Source of the DNA: Streptomyces sp. NBC_00464
Lineage (GTDB): Bacteria; Actinomycetota; Actinomycetes; Streptomycetales; Streptomycetaceae
Length of the DNA stretch: 64,000 bases
Reading direction: 5' to 3'
NCBI RefSeq assembly: GCF_036013915.1
Contig: NZ_CP107899.1
Location: 7,096,001 to 7,160,000 of the forward strand
Shown: piece by piece, positions 41,931 to 49,863 of the stretch
Layout: every line of letters begins with the position of its first letter
How positions within the stretch are numbered: the stretch's first letter is position 1
Program-made: the position numbers and the translations under genes
Notes under the pieces: generated by a model
What the model saw: only the letters and a program-made list of their open reading frames with translations
Database searches by the model: none
What the model was told of the DNA's origin: nothing

Positions 41931-43891
41931 CCATGCCCGCAGGAATCGCTACGGTCACTCTGACCGGCCGCTACCTACGACCTGATGGAACCCCGCTGAA
42001 GGGGACCGTCACTATCGCAGCTCCGAGCCTCGTCACGCTCCCCGGAGCGGACACCATCAGCGCCGGATCGGCGTCGGTGACGCTGGACGCAACCGGCGCA
42101 TTCTCCGTCCTCCTGATCGCCACCGACCAGATGGACATGCAGCCCACGGACTGGGCGTATCAGGTCAGCGAGAAGTTCACCGACATTGCGGCTCGTACCT
42201 ACGCCATCCGCCTCCCGTCGGCCGTCCCCATCGTCTCCATCGCGGACATCGCGCCATCGGATCCGTCAACGGGTCAGTACGTACTGGTTCCTGGCCCCAC
42301 AGGGCCAGCAGGAGCATCGATCCTGACGGGCACGGGCACCCCATCGCCGCTCCTGGGCGCCAACGGCGACATGTACGTGGACAAGACCGTCGGGGCTGTG
42401 AAGCTCTACGGTCCGAAGGCGTCCGGCGCCTGGCCCGGAACTGGCGTGGAACTAGGCGGCGGAGGACTGATCTCCACCGTCAACGGACAGACCGGAGCGG
42501 TGTCTCTGACCGCTGCTGACGTCGGGGCCCTCCCGCGGGCCGTGGTTCCCGCAACCTCGCTGCTGTCGTCGTCCCTCTTCTACATCGCACACCGCGGGTC
42601 GGGCGGGGAGTTCCCGGAGCACACGCTAGAAGCGTACGAAGCGGCCGTAGCTGCCGGCGCACGGGCGATCGAGGTGTCCGTACGTCTGACGGCCGACGGA
42701 GTCCCGGTATGCATTCATGACGAGGATCTCTCGCGTACGACGTACGCCACGGGCAACGTCTCCGACTGGAACTACGCGGCCCTGAAGTACAAGGTTCTGA
42801 CGAACGGCCGCCTCATGTTGGGGCAGGGGCGAGTGGACGCTCCCATCCCTACGCTGCGCGAGGTTCTGGACAGGTTCCTTGGCCGTGTCGTCATCTTCCT
42901 GGAGGCCAAGAGCAACCCATCCGTACCGGTCGTCCAGCAGATCCTGACGGACTTCTACCCGCAGGCGAAGGACTCCGTCGTCTGGAAGAACTACTACCAG
43001 GCCACATCCTGGCCGTGGGCGAAGGCGGCCGGCTTCACCACGTGGGCTTACGTCGACGCAGCCACCACGGACGCGCAGATGAACGCGCTGGATCAGTCCC
43101 TGATCGACGCATGGGGCGTTCCGACGCTCACCGCTGACGCTCGCATCACGGCCATCGTCGCCCGCGGGAAGCCAGTCATCGCGTGGGAGGTGCACCGTCG
43201 CAGCGAGCGTGACCGCCTCGTCGGACTGGGCGTCAAGGGCATGATGTGCTCCGAGCTGATCTACGTCAGGCGCAGCGCACCAAGCCGCGTGATCGACGAC
43301 TTCGCCACGCAGGTGAAGGCACCGGGGGACCTCGGGACGATCAACTACGACCAGGCGTCGGCGCTCAAGTTCGACGACACAGGCGCGTCGGCGTACATCA
43401 ACGCCCTGCCCAACCGCAGCGTCGTCATGGGATCGCTGAGCAACCCCACTCCGCCAGCCGCGTACACCCTGAAGTTCGACATGATGTACGAGGGCGTTCC
43501 AGGGGCGACGGAACACGCTGGCGTGGCATTCGGCAAGGCGAGCGACGACACGTATCGCTTCAGCCAGGCGAACGCGTCGGGTGGCTACCACATGGCGATC
43601 CGCGGCAACGGTGACATGCAGTTGTACACCCATGCTGCGGGAGTCACTGCCGGGACGCAGATCGGCTCCACGGTCTCCACCACGGCGCCCACGGCGGGCG
43701 GATGGATGAGCTTCACGATTGCCATGACCGCAACGGACATCACCCTGACGCGGACTGACCTCGCGGTGCCGGTCTCGATCAACGTTGCGAACACTGCATT
43801 CCGCGGCGGGTACTTCCACCTGTCAACGGGATCCGTGGCGTCGACGGCGAACAAGCCGCATTGGCGGAACGTGTCGGTCAGCACTCCATAA
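41927..43891 (+). CDS. Tail protein with glycerophosphodiester phosphodiesterase domain
   Basis: A 654-residue protein. Residues 1-120 form a beta-sandwich-like N-terminus (TVTLTGRYLRPDGTPLKGTVTI). A collagen-like PGPTGPAG follows near 122, then the trimerisation-type VNGQTGAVSLTAADVGALP near 185. A GDPD TIM barrel occupies about 218-440 (YIAHRGSGGEFPEHTLEAY, EVSVRLTADGVPVCIHDED). The C-terminal 200 residues are a concanavalin-like lectin fold. Host-adsorption proteins with GDPD domains cut the glycerol-phosphate backbone of wall teichoic acids, so this is a likely receptor-degrading tail spike. Confidence 0.85.
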   Translation: MTMPAGIATVTLTGRYLRPDGTPLKGTVTIAAPSLVTLPGADTISAGSASVTLDATGAFSVLLIATDQMDMQPTDWAYQVSEKFTDIAARTYAIRLPSAVPIVSIADIAPSDPSTGQYVLVPGPTGPAGASILTGTGTPSPLLGANGDMYVDKTVGAVKLYGPKASGAWPGTGVELGGGGLISTVNGQTGAVSLTAADVGALPRAVVPATSLLSSSLFYIAHRGSGGEFPEHTLEAYEAAVAAGARAIEVSVRLTADGVPVCIHDEDLSRTTYATGNVSDWNYAALKYKVLTNGRLMLGQGRVDAPIPTLREVLDRFLGRVVIFLEAKSNPSVPVVQQILTDFYPQAKDSVVWKNYYQATSWPWAKAAGFTTWAYVDAATTDAQMNALDQSLIDAWGVPTLTADARITAIVARGKPVIAWEVHRRSERDRLVGLGVKGMMCSELIYVRRSAPSRVIDDFATQVKAPGDLGTINYDQASALKFDDTGASAYINALPNRSVVMGSLSNPTPPAAYTLKFDMMYEGVPGATEHAGVAFGKASDDTYRFSQANASGGYHMAIRGNGDMQLYTHAAGVTAGTQIGSTVSTTAPTAGGWMSFTIAMTATDITLTRTDLAVPVSINVANTAFRGGYFHLSTGSVASTANKPHWRNVSVSTP

Positions 43892-43908
43892 GAATCACGG
43901 ACTCCCCG

Positions 43909-43939
43909 TGAAACATCTGCGCCCCACCCCGCCATAACT
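43909..43939 (+). promoter_or_regulatory. Phage promoter motif, copy A
   Basis: GTGAAAC and CATAACT separated by 18 bp, the same arrangement as at 47369 and 56059. In all three the spacer ends ACCCCGC. A short inverted repeat CACGG-ACTCC-CCGTG overlaps the first element. It stands 31 bp before the deoxynucleotide kinase start. Confidence 0.75.
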
Positions 43940-43970
43940 CAGGTACACCGAGTGAAGGGGAGTGGGGCGC

Positions 43971-44576
43971 ATGGGGAACATCGGCATCATGGGGCGGGCC
44001 AGAGTCGGCAAGGACACCGCCGGACAGTGGCTCGTCGACAACCGCGGGTACCGGCGGATCGGGTTCGCGGATGCGCTGAAGGATGCGGCGCTAAAGACGG
44101 ACCCGATCGTGGAGGATCTGGCCGGATACTACGACGTGGTGGAATCCACGAGGCTGTCCGCACTCGTCGGCGAACACGGCTGGGAGCGCGCGAAGGACCG
44201 TGAGCCCGAAGTTCGCCGCATCCTCCAGGAGCTGGGCGCCTCCATCCGTGCCATCGACCCGGAGTTCTGGCTCCGGACGGCACTGAAGAAGGTCCGCGAC
44301 GCCAACGAGGCCGGCGTACCGGTCGTCATCACGGACGTGCGCTACCCCAACGAGGCCAAGTCCCTGCGCGCCGCTGGCTTCCACCTCCTGCACATCGACC
44401 GCCCTGGCGTCCCCCAGCTCACCCACGAATCGGAAGGCGCCCTGACGTCGACGGACGCGGACTACGCGATCACCAACGACGGAACGCGGGAGCTGTTCCT
44501 CTCGAAGCTGCAGATCGCCGTAGCCCACATCTACACCGACGAGTCCCGCCGCCAGTACGCACGATCCCACTCCTAG
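43971..44576 (+). CDS. Deoxynucleoside monophosphate kinase-like protein
   Basis: A 201-residue P-loop kinase. GRARVGKDT at residues 7-15 is the nucleotide-binding loop, and VVITDVRYPNEAKSLRAAGFHLLHIDRPG the second typical block of phage dNMP kinases (T4 gp1-like). It phosphorylates dNMPs for phage DNA synthesis. ATG 43971 is chosen for spacing from GAAGGGGAG. First gene downstream of promoter copy A. Confidence 0.85.
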   Translation: MGNIGIMGRARVGKDTAGQWLVDNRGYRRIGFADALKDAALKTDPIVEDLAGYYDVVESTRLSALVGEHGWERAKDREPEVRRILQELGASIRAIDPEFWLRTALKKVRDANEAGVPVVITDVRYPNEAKSLRAAGFHLLHIDRPGVPQLTHESEGALTSTDADYAITNDGTRELFLSKLQIAVAHIYTDESRRQYARSHS

Positions 44577-44588
44577 AAAGGACGCTGC

Positions 44589-44852
44589 ATGAAGCACTTT
44601 CTCAGCAAGGTCAGAGACGCCGTCAAGGACGTCCCTCTCCGCGTCTACGTCGCCCTCCAGGTCTTCGCCAGTCAGGAGCCCGTCCGCCTCCGGGCGGCTC
44701 TGACGTCGGCAGTCCTGGCGCTGGCGTTCCTCGTACCGTCGATCACGGCGAGCGTGGCCGATCGTGTCGGATTCGTCGGCGCCGTGGTGCTGCCGATCCT
44801 CGTGGCGGAGAGCGCCCGGAAGAAGGTCTCGCCGACCGACGCCGAGAAGTAG
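44589..44852 (+). CDS. Small membrane protein (second holin candidate)
   Basis: An 87-residue protein with two hydrophobic spans (ALTSAVLALAFLVPSITASVA and VGFVGAVVLPILVAESA) after a basic amphipathic N-terminus. Size and form fit a class II holin, but its place after the kinase rather than the lysin leaves the role open. Confidence 0.6.
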   Translation: MKHFLSKVRDAVKDVPLRVYVALQVFASQEPVRLRAALTSAVLALAFLVPSITASVADRVGFVGAVVLPILVAESARKKVSPTDAEK

Positions 44853-44866
44853 AGCGCAGTACCCAA

Positions 44867-44897
44867 CCCCCTGGTTCTCCGGAGCCAGGGGGCTTTT
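44867..44897 (+). terminator. Rho-independent terminator
   Basis: Stem CCCCCTGG / CCAGGGGG followed by CTTTT. It shares the trailing GGGGGCTTTTGGCGTA with the terminator at 61079. Confidence 0.85.
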
Positions 44898-44902
44898 GGC
44901 GT

Positions 44903-45580
44903 ATGGAGACCATGAGTCCGCTGGCGGACAGAACAGCCAGGATGCGGTTCAACAGGGCGATGCGGGAGAAGGGGGTGGAGGCGAAGGCGTGCGGGAGGTG
45001 CTTCGCAGTGAAGGGGTACGGCGGGTTTAGCGTGCAGAGTTCGAGCGCGAGTGGACGGATGACCATCTGTAAGCGCTGCACGTCGGAACGCCGACACCAG
45101 TGGAACGCCAGCAACGCCGAAGGACGGAAGGAGTACAACCGGCGCTGGCGCAAGGGGCACCCCGCCCGGGCAGCACAGCACGATCGCGGGCGTAGCCAGA
45201 GCCCCGAACGACAGGAGTACAACCGGCGCTGGCGAGAGAGTAACCAAGAGCGCCGTAAGGCTCACCTAATAAAGTCTCGGATCCTCTATCGTGCCCGCAA
45301 AGCCGCCGCAACCGTCGTCCCCTTCACCGTCGACGAGATGCTTGCCGACTGGGAGGAATACGACCTCTACGGTTGCGCCTTCTGCGGCGGCCCTTACGAG
45401 GAGATCGAACACCTGATGCCCCTCTCCCGCGGAGGAGAGCACAGCCTCGCCAACATCGTCCCCTCGTGCATCGAGTGCAATCGGGGCGTCGGAGGCAAGC
45501 ACGACCGAAACCCCTACGAGTGGCTGGCCGAACGCTTCCCCAACCTGGCGCCGCTCCTCCTGCCGGTCGACGAAGGTTAA
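44903..45580 (+). CDS. HNH endonuclease, possibly a free-standing homing type
   Basis: A 225-residue protein with an N-terminal zinc knuckle (KACGRCFAVKGYGGF..CKRCTSERR) and, at 150-205, an HNH site: YGCAFCGGPYEEIEHLMPLSRGGEHSLANIVPSCIECN. Residues 70-110 hold two copies of an EYNRRWRxxxP/NxxR repeat. The start may be ATG 44903 or 44912. It stands alone between a terminator and a separate promoter, which suits a selfish homing endonuclease. Confidence 0.85.
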   Translation: METMSPLADRTARMRFNRAMREKGVEAKACGRCFAVKGYGGFSVQSSSASGRMTICKRCTSERRHQWNASNAEGRKEYNRRWRKGHPARAAQHDRGRSQSPERQEYNRRWRESNQERRKAHLIKSRILYRARKAAATVVPFTVDEMLADWEEYDLYGCAFCGGPYEEIEHLMPLSRGGEHSLANIVPSCIECNRGVGGKHDRNPYEWLAERFPNLAPLLLPVDEG

Positions 45581-45671
45581 GGGAACCTTACCTCCCGGCA
45601 AAGCTTTACCCGCGTGGCCTAGGCCCCGTACTCGCCGTAACCGGTGGGTGCGGGGCCTTTTTGCGTTCTGG

Positions 45672-45695
45672 GCTCCGTGGAGCGCTACACGGACG
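45672..45695. repeat. Operator-like palindrome, copy 2
   Basis: The same 24-bp palindrome as at 29503 and 56014, here with 9 of 12 symmetric half positions and the central AGCGCT fully kept. It ends 13 bp before the -35 element of the promoter at 45709. Confidence 0.65.
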
Positions 45696-45708
45696 CCTAC
45701 ATCTATGT

Positions 45709-45737
45709 TTGTGTTGCGCAACCCATGCCCCTACAGT
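45709..45737 (+). promoter_or_regulatory. Promoter for a probably leaderless mRNA
   Basis: TTGTGT and TACAGT are separated by 17 bp, and the ATG of the next gene starts 7 bp after the -10 element, so transcription should start at or near the ATG itself. A perfect GTTGCGCAAC palindrome overlaps the spacer. Leaderless genes are common in Streptomyces. Confidence 0.55.
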
Positions 45738-45743
45738 GCCAGT

Positions 45744-46370
45744 ATGTCGACCTCACCCGGACCGCTCCTTCAGGCGCTGGACGCCCTGTGGGAGCACCTC
45801 CGCACACAGCAGGCGGAACTGCCGGCCGCCCGAATTGCAATCACCCCAACGCCCCCGCCGGCAAAGCACAACCCGGAGCGGTGGACGCGGGACGGAGAGG
45901 TCGTGACGGGCCTTGTCGTCAGCGCGGACACCCTGAAGGAGGGGGCGGACGCAGTCCTGGAACACGTGCTGCACGAGGCTGCTCACGTCTTGTCGTGGGT
46001 CCGTGGGGATCAGGACACCACTACCCGCGGCACCTACCACACAGGCACGTACCTGGCAGCCGCGGAAGAGGTGGGGCTCCGATGGCCGCCTGACGCTCCC
46101 CGCGACCCGCACCGAGGATACGTTTCTCCACGCCTGACCCCCGAGACGCTGACCACGTACACGGCCGACGTCAGAGCGCTGGAGCAGGCCATCCCCCTTG
46201 TGCTCCCACATCTCGTCATCCCCGACGCGCAGACCGCCTACCGGCCGCGGAATCGGCTCTACCTACAGTGCGGATGTGACGATCCGCGCCGGATCCAAAT
46301 GTCTCCACGGGTGGCCGCTCGCGGCCCGGTGATCTGCGGAGTGTGCGAGCAGGCCTTCAAGGAGGCGTGA
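45744..46370 (+). CDS. SprT-like zinc metallopeptidase
   Basis: A 208-residue protein with HEAAHVLSWVRG at residues 76-87, a zinc HExxH site, followed by TTTRGTYHTGTYLAAAEEVGLRW as in SprT-like proteins of actinophages. The C-terminus is a zinc ribbon (LQCGCDDPRRIQ..GPVICGVCEQAF). SprT/Spartan proteins act on DNA-protein crosslinks; a similar DNA-linked role is possible here. ATG 45744 fits the promoter; the frame is open upstream but without similarity. Confidence 0.75.
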   Translation: MSTSPGPLLQALDALWEHLRTQQAELPAARIAITPTPPPAKHNPERWTRDGEVVTGLVVSADTLKEGADAVLEHVLHEAAHVLSWVRGDQDTTTRGTYHTGTYLAAAEEVGLRWPPDAPRDPHRGYVSPRLTPETLTTYTADVRALEQAIPLVLPHLVIPDAQTAYRPRNRLYLQCGCDDPRRIQMSPRVAARGPVICGVCEQAFKEA

Positions 46371-46461
46371 CGAAAGGGGGGTGGGGTATGTATGGTCCGT
46401 GTCAGTGCTCTACGGTACTGTGTGGCCGCCCCCACCCCTGCTGATCTGAGGTTGACGGATA

Positions 46462-47196
46462 ATGACTGCCGGCGAGATGGAGATCCCTAGCGCACGGGAC
46501 GTGGTCCCCTCATTGCAGCTGGACGACATCGCGCACGAGTCTGAACAGACTCTTGTGGCCCGTGGTGTGGCCTATGCCCGGGAGTACGATCAGATCCAGG
46601 GCAAGGCCACGACCCTGGTGAAGAACCTGGCGGTCGTCATCCTGGCTCTGCGGCGGAAGCATGACGACATGCGGGGGACGTCGCACGACTATCGGGAGGC
46701 CGTGGCGGAGATGTACCGCACGGCAAACCTGCCGACGGACAGCAACGCCAGCTTGCAGAGCAACGTCCGATATCACGTGGGCAACGCCTTGCGGCGCCAT
46801 CTGACCACGCGGGAGCTGGAACAGCTCGACCTCAAGACCACGTCGCCCCTGGAGCGGTTCCAGGACAGGCGGAAGACGGACTCCGCAATCGTGCGTGCAG
46901 TGAAGGCCGTTGATACCGCAGCAGCCTCCACCCCTCCGCCGGCAAAGAGTGCAGTCAAGGGGAAGGCGTCGGCATCCACTGCCGCTGCACCCGTGCCCGC
47001 GCCCGTGAAGGCCACCGCCGATCACCTCAGGCTCGTACAGGTGGTGACAAACGTACTGGGGCAGATCAGTACAGACGTGGTGGACCGTCACATGACCGCC
47101 GGACAGCGGGCACGGATGGACGAGGAGTTGGCTGAGGTGCAACGCAGAGTGACGGAATTGCGCCGCCACACGCGAAAGCCCAAGTCAGGCGCCTGA
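46462..47196 (+). CDS. Unidentified phage protein, candidate regulator
   Basis: A 244-residue protein not recognised by motif. The first 140 residues are helical (LAVVILALRRKHDDMRG, EAVAEMYRTANLPTDSN, SNVRYHVGNALRRHLTTREL), a Pro/Ala/Lys linker spans 155-185, and a helical end (ARMDEELAEVQRRVTELRRHTR) could dimerise. The gap before it contains GGGGTGGGG / CCCCACCCC inverted arms around a CAGT..ACTG pair. It sits alone just before the second 127-bp repeat and promoter, so a regulator of that promoter is one idea; there is no direct evidence. Confidence 0.5.
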   Translation: MTAGEMEIPSARDVVPSLQLDDIAHESEQTLVARGVAYAREYDQIQGKATTLVKNLAVVILALRRKHDDMRGTSHDYREAVAEMYRTANLPTDSNASLQSNVRYHVGNALRRHLTTRELEQLDLKTTSPLERFQDRRKTDSAIVRAVKAVDTAAASTPPPAKSAVKGKASASTAAAPVPAPVKATADHLRLVQVVTNVLGQISTDVVDRHMTAGQRARMDEELAEVQRRVTELRRHTRKPKSGA

Positions 47197-47223
47197 TCGT
47201 CGCCCGCATCCTCCGCCTCCCCT

Positions 47224-47350
47224 GCTGAACTCTGGCCAAAAAGCCAAACTAACCCCTTATTTCACTTCTCTCTAGACGCGTTAAGGAGAGAAGGAAAATA
47301 GGGGGTTAGTTTGGCTTTTTGGCCTCGATCTGTCCGGGGGAGGAGGAGAC
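47224..47350. repeat. 127-bp direct repeat, copy 2, with long hairpin
   Basis: Identical to 16773-16899, including the 39-bp-arm inverted repeat and 13-nt loop. It lies after the unidentified gene at 46462, and the GTGAAAC promoter motif follows after 18 bp. Flanking sequences of the two copies are unrelated upstream. Confidence 0.92.
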
Positions 47351-47368
47351 AAAGATCTTGAAAGTGCC

Positions 47369-47400
47369 GTGAAACATTCCCGCTCCACCCCGCCATAACT
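47369..47400 (+). promoter_or_regulatory. Phage promoter motif, copy B
   Basis: GTGAAAC, 18 bp, CATAACT, with spacer ending CACCCCGC as in the other copies. It heads the long run of overlapping genes from the RecB-like nuclease onward, 37 bp before ATG 47438. Confidence 0.75.
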
Positions 47401-47437
47401 AAGGAGACAGCAAGCAACGCGGCGATGTGGAGGCCAG

Positions 47438-48241
47438 ATGGCAGGGGTAAGCACGATCAAGCGCGGCGGAAGCCGCTTCTACGTGGATCCGAGTGACTCG
47501 CGCATCAAGGTGCCCGGCGTGACGAGCGTCGTGGGGATGGAGCCCAAGCCGTTCCTGGTTTTCTGGGCGGCGAACGAAGCGGCCGACGCTGCGGTTGCCA
47601 ACTGGGACATCGTCAGCAAGCTCGTGGAGCGAGACCCTGCCGGCGCGAAGGACTACCTGAAGAACGCCCATCGTCGGAAGTCGAAGGCGGCAAGCGACCT
47701 CGGGTCCTCCGCCCACACCTACTTCGAGAAGCTGGCGCGGGGGGAGGACGTCAACCTGCGCCACGTGCACGCCGACGTACAGCCTCACGTGAGGCACTTC
47801 CGGGAGTTCCTGGACGAGATCCAGCCTGAGTTCATCCACCTGGAGGAGACCGTCTGGGACGACGACATTGCCGTGGCCGGCTCGTTCGACGCCATCGCGA
47901 AGATCGACGGTGAGACGGTGATCATTGACTGGAAGACCTCCAAGGCGGTCTACGAGTCGGTAGCTCTCCAGCTCAGCGCCTATCGCTACGCCACCCGCAT
48001 CATCCTGGCGGAGAGCGGGGAGTCCATCCCGATGCCGGAGATCACGGGCGGCGCCGTGCTCCACGTCCGCCCGGAGGCTTGGGCGTTCCACCCCATCGAG
48101 TGCGGCCGTGAGGTCCATGAGACGTTCAAGGCGCTGCGCGCGGTGTTCGAGTGGGACCGTGAGGGCAAGAAGGGTGTCGTCGGCAAGCCGATCGCGTCCG
48201 GCGGTGTGCGTCTGACGGGAACGGAGCGGAGGGCGGCATGA
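47438..48241 (+). CDS. RecB/Cas4-like PD-(D/E)XK exonuclease
   Basis: A 267-residue nuclease. The catalytic core is AGSFDAIAKIDGETVIIDWKTSK (Asp, then D-x-K), followed by the QxxxY motif in LQLSAYRYAT; an upstream HTYFEKL gives the conserved His. It likely degrades or processes DNA ends for phage recombination or replication. First gene of the promoter-B operon; its stop overlaps the next ATG. Confidence 0.85.
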   Translation: MAGVSTIKRGGSRFYVDPSDSRIKVPGVTSVVGMEPKPFLVFWAANEAADAAVANWDIVSKLVERDPAGAKDYLKNAHRRKSKAASDLGSSAHTYFEKLARGEDVNLRHVHADVQPHVRHFREFLDEIQPEFIHLEETVWDDDIAVAGSFDAIAKIDGETVIIDWKTSKAVYESVALQLSAYRYATRIILAESGESIPMPEITGGAVLHVRPEAWAFHPIECGREVHETFKALRAVFEWDREGKKGVVGKPIASGGVRLTGTERRAA

Positions 48242-48924
48242 GCGACGACCTTCGCACCCGGTACGCCGAAGCCTTGTGCGCGAATGACGGCCTGGACCGG
48301 TCGGTCATCGGCTACGGGGCGCTCTGGGGCGGCTACTTGGAGGCTGCCGACGCCGTTCTGAGCGTCCGCGACGAGGAGTGCTACATGCTGCACTCGCAGC
48401 TGGCGAGCAGCAAGGCCGCCCACGAGGCGGTCTGGCAGCAGCACCAGGAGCGTGGAGCCTGGATCTTCCGGTTGCAGGAAGAGAAGGCAGACCTGCGTGA
48501 CCGTGCCGAGAACGCAGAGAAGGAGCGCGACGAGCACCGCGAGGCCGCCGAAGTGGCGGAGGCCAAGCTCCGGAAGATCGAGCACGGTTGCGAGACGCCG
48601 GAGTCGCACAACTACGGGTGCCCGTGCGACGAACTGGCCACGCTCCGCGAAGCCTACGAGAAGGCTCGCGCCGACGCTGAGCGGTACAAGCGGGCGTACG
48701 AGATGAAGCCGGCAACCATGCGCCTGGAGGGTCCGGGCGTGGAGCGCCTCGTCTGGCACACCACGGCCGGCGCTCGCGACTGGGAATCCAGCGACGTCGT
48801 GACGCCGACGCTGGCGGAGGAGATCGCATCCGCTGCGCCGCTCGGATCACTCGTCAACGACCTCCGAGCAACCATCGTCAGCCAGGCGCGGGAGATCGCG
48901 CGACTCAAGGGGGAGAGCGCATGA
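48238..48924 (+). CDS. Coiled-coil phage protein
   Basis: A 228-residue protein; residues 45-115 are a continuous coiled coil (LQEEKADLRDRAENAEKERDEHREAAEVAEAKL), with a CETPESHNYGCPCDEL Cys motif at 120-135. The C-terminal part includes RLVWHTTAGARDWESSD. Function unknown. Overlaps both neighbours by 4 bp. Confidence 0.7.
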   Translation: MSDDLRTRYAEALCANDGLDRSVIGYGALWGGYLEAADAVLSVRDEECYMLHSQLASSKAAHEAVWQQHQERGAWIFRLQEEKADLRDRAENAEKERDEHREAAEVAEAKLRKIEHGCETPESHNYGCPCDELATLREAYEKARADAERYKRAYEMKPATMRLEGPGVERLVWHTTAGARDWESSDVVTPTLAEEIASAAPLGSLVNDLRATIVSQAREIARLKGESA

Positions 48925-49235
48925 GCGTCCTGGAGGACAAGCTCAGCGACGCGCATCGGCACATCGTCTACGACGGAGATTCGGACATCCCGTACGACGT
49001 GTACCTCGTTCTGGAAGCGCTCGCCGCAGAAGTTCAGGCCCTCCGAGAGGCCGCTACCACACGCGGCCCCGTGGAGTCCGGAGGCATGTCCCGTGTGGAC
49101 GCTCTAAAGGCCGCCCGGGAACACGTCGAAGCCATGTCGACGAACTCCCGCGGCTATCAGGACGGCGTGAAGTTGTCCGACAAGGTGCAGGCGATGGACG
49201 CCTTCGCCAGGTTCCTGATGGGGGAGAGCGCATGA
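48921..49235 (+). CDS. Small phage protein, unknown function
   Basis: A 104-residue acidic protein in two helical parts: MSVLEDKLSDAHRHIVYDGD and SRVDALKAAREHVEAMS..LMGESA. Coupled by ATGA overlaps on both sides. No family recognised. Confidence 0.65.
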   Translation: MSVLEDKLSDAHRHIVYDGDSDIPYDVYLVLEALAAEVQALREAATTRGPVESGGMSRVDALKAAREHVEAMSTNSRGYQDGVKLSDKVQAMDAFARFLMGESA

Positions 49236-49459
49236 CCAACTTCAACAAGCCGACCAACGACCCCAAGACCGGCGCTGCACTGGCCGCCTTCGTGACAGCC
49301 CTGATTCTCCTGCCGCTCCAGGGCTGGTTCTTCATGCTCGCCATGGGCGTTCTCCACGGCATCGCAGCGGCCGTTCCCGCGATCGGCTACGGGGCGACGC
49401 TGCTGCTCATGCTGGGCGTCGACGTCGTGGCCTTCACGGCGAAGAAGTTCCGCAAGTAG
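49232..49459 (+). CDS. Small three-TM membrane protein
   Basis: A 75-residue protein with up to three closely spaced hydrophobic spans (FVTALILLPLQGWFFMLAMG, LHGIAAAVPAIGYGATLLLM, VDVVAFTAKKF). The N-terminus is polar. It could affect the membrane or superinfection; a terminator follows. Confidence 0.65.
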   Translation: MTNFNKPTNDPKTGAALAAFVTALILLPLQGWFFMLAMGVLHGIAAAVPAIGYGATLLLMLGVDVVAFTAKKFRK

Positions 49460-49473
49460 CGCAAGGCACACAC

Positions 49474-49498
49474 GGGGGCGTCCACACCGGGCGCCCCC
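49474..49498 (+). terminator. Hairpin terminator
   Basis: Stem GGGGGCG / CGCCCCC with an 11-nt loop in the 65-bp gap after the membrane protein gene. Confidence 0.65.
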
Positions 49499-49524
49499 TC
49501 TTCGGCATGCGACGAGGAGAGAGC

Positions 49525-49863
49525 ATGAGCTACGACCTGGACGTGTACAGCAGTCCGGAGAAATTCGGGCTGACGTCGGTAGGCGACCTGTCCGATAACG
49601 AGCCTTACGAGTTCAGCATCCTGGCGGTGTGGCAGCGCACGGAGGACGGCGTTCTGTTCTGGGAGACCGACTCCGGGTGCTCCTGCCCGTCACCGTTCGA
49701 GAACCACACGTCGATCAACGACCTGCGTCGCATTGACGACGTCACGGAGTTCGTCCGTGAGGCGCGCTCGTGGGTTCAGGGCCAGGACATCGAGCGCGAC
49801 GACGTGGAGCGGCTCGTCCGCAAGGTGCGCCGGCTGGCGAAGAAGCAGGAGGCAGCAGCATGA
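49525..49863 (+). CDS. Small acidic phage protein
   Basis: A 112-residue protein. The start SYDLDVYSSPEKFGLTSVGDL and the DSGCSCPSPFENHTSINDL block are features also seen in actinophage proteins of unknown role. ATG 49525 has GAGGAGAGAG upstream. It overlaps the RNA ligase start. Confidence 0.65.
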   Translation: MSYDLDVYSSPEKFGLTSVGDLSDNEPYEFSILAVWQRTEDGVLFWETDSGCSCPSPFENHTSINDLRRIDDVTEFVREARSWVQGQDIERDDVERLVRKVRRLAKKQEAAA

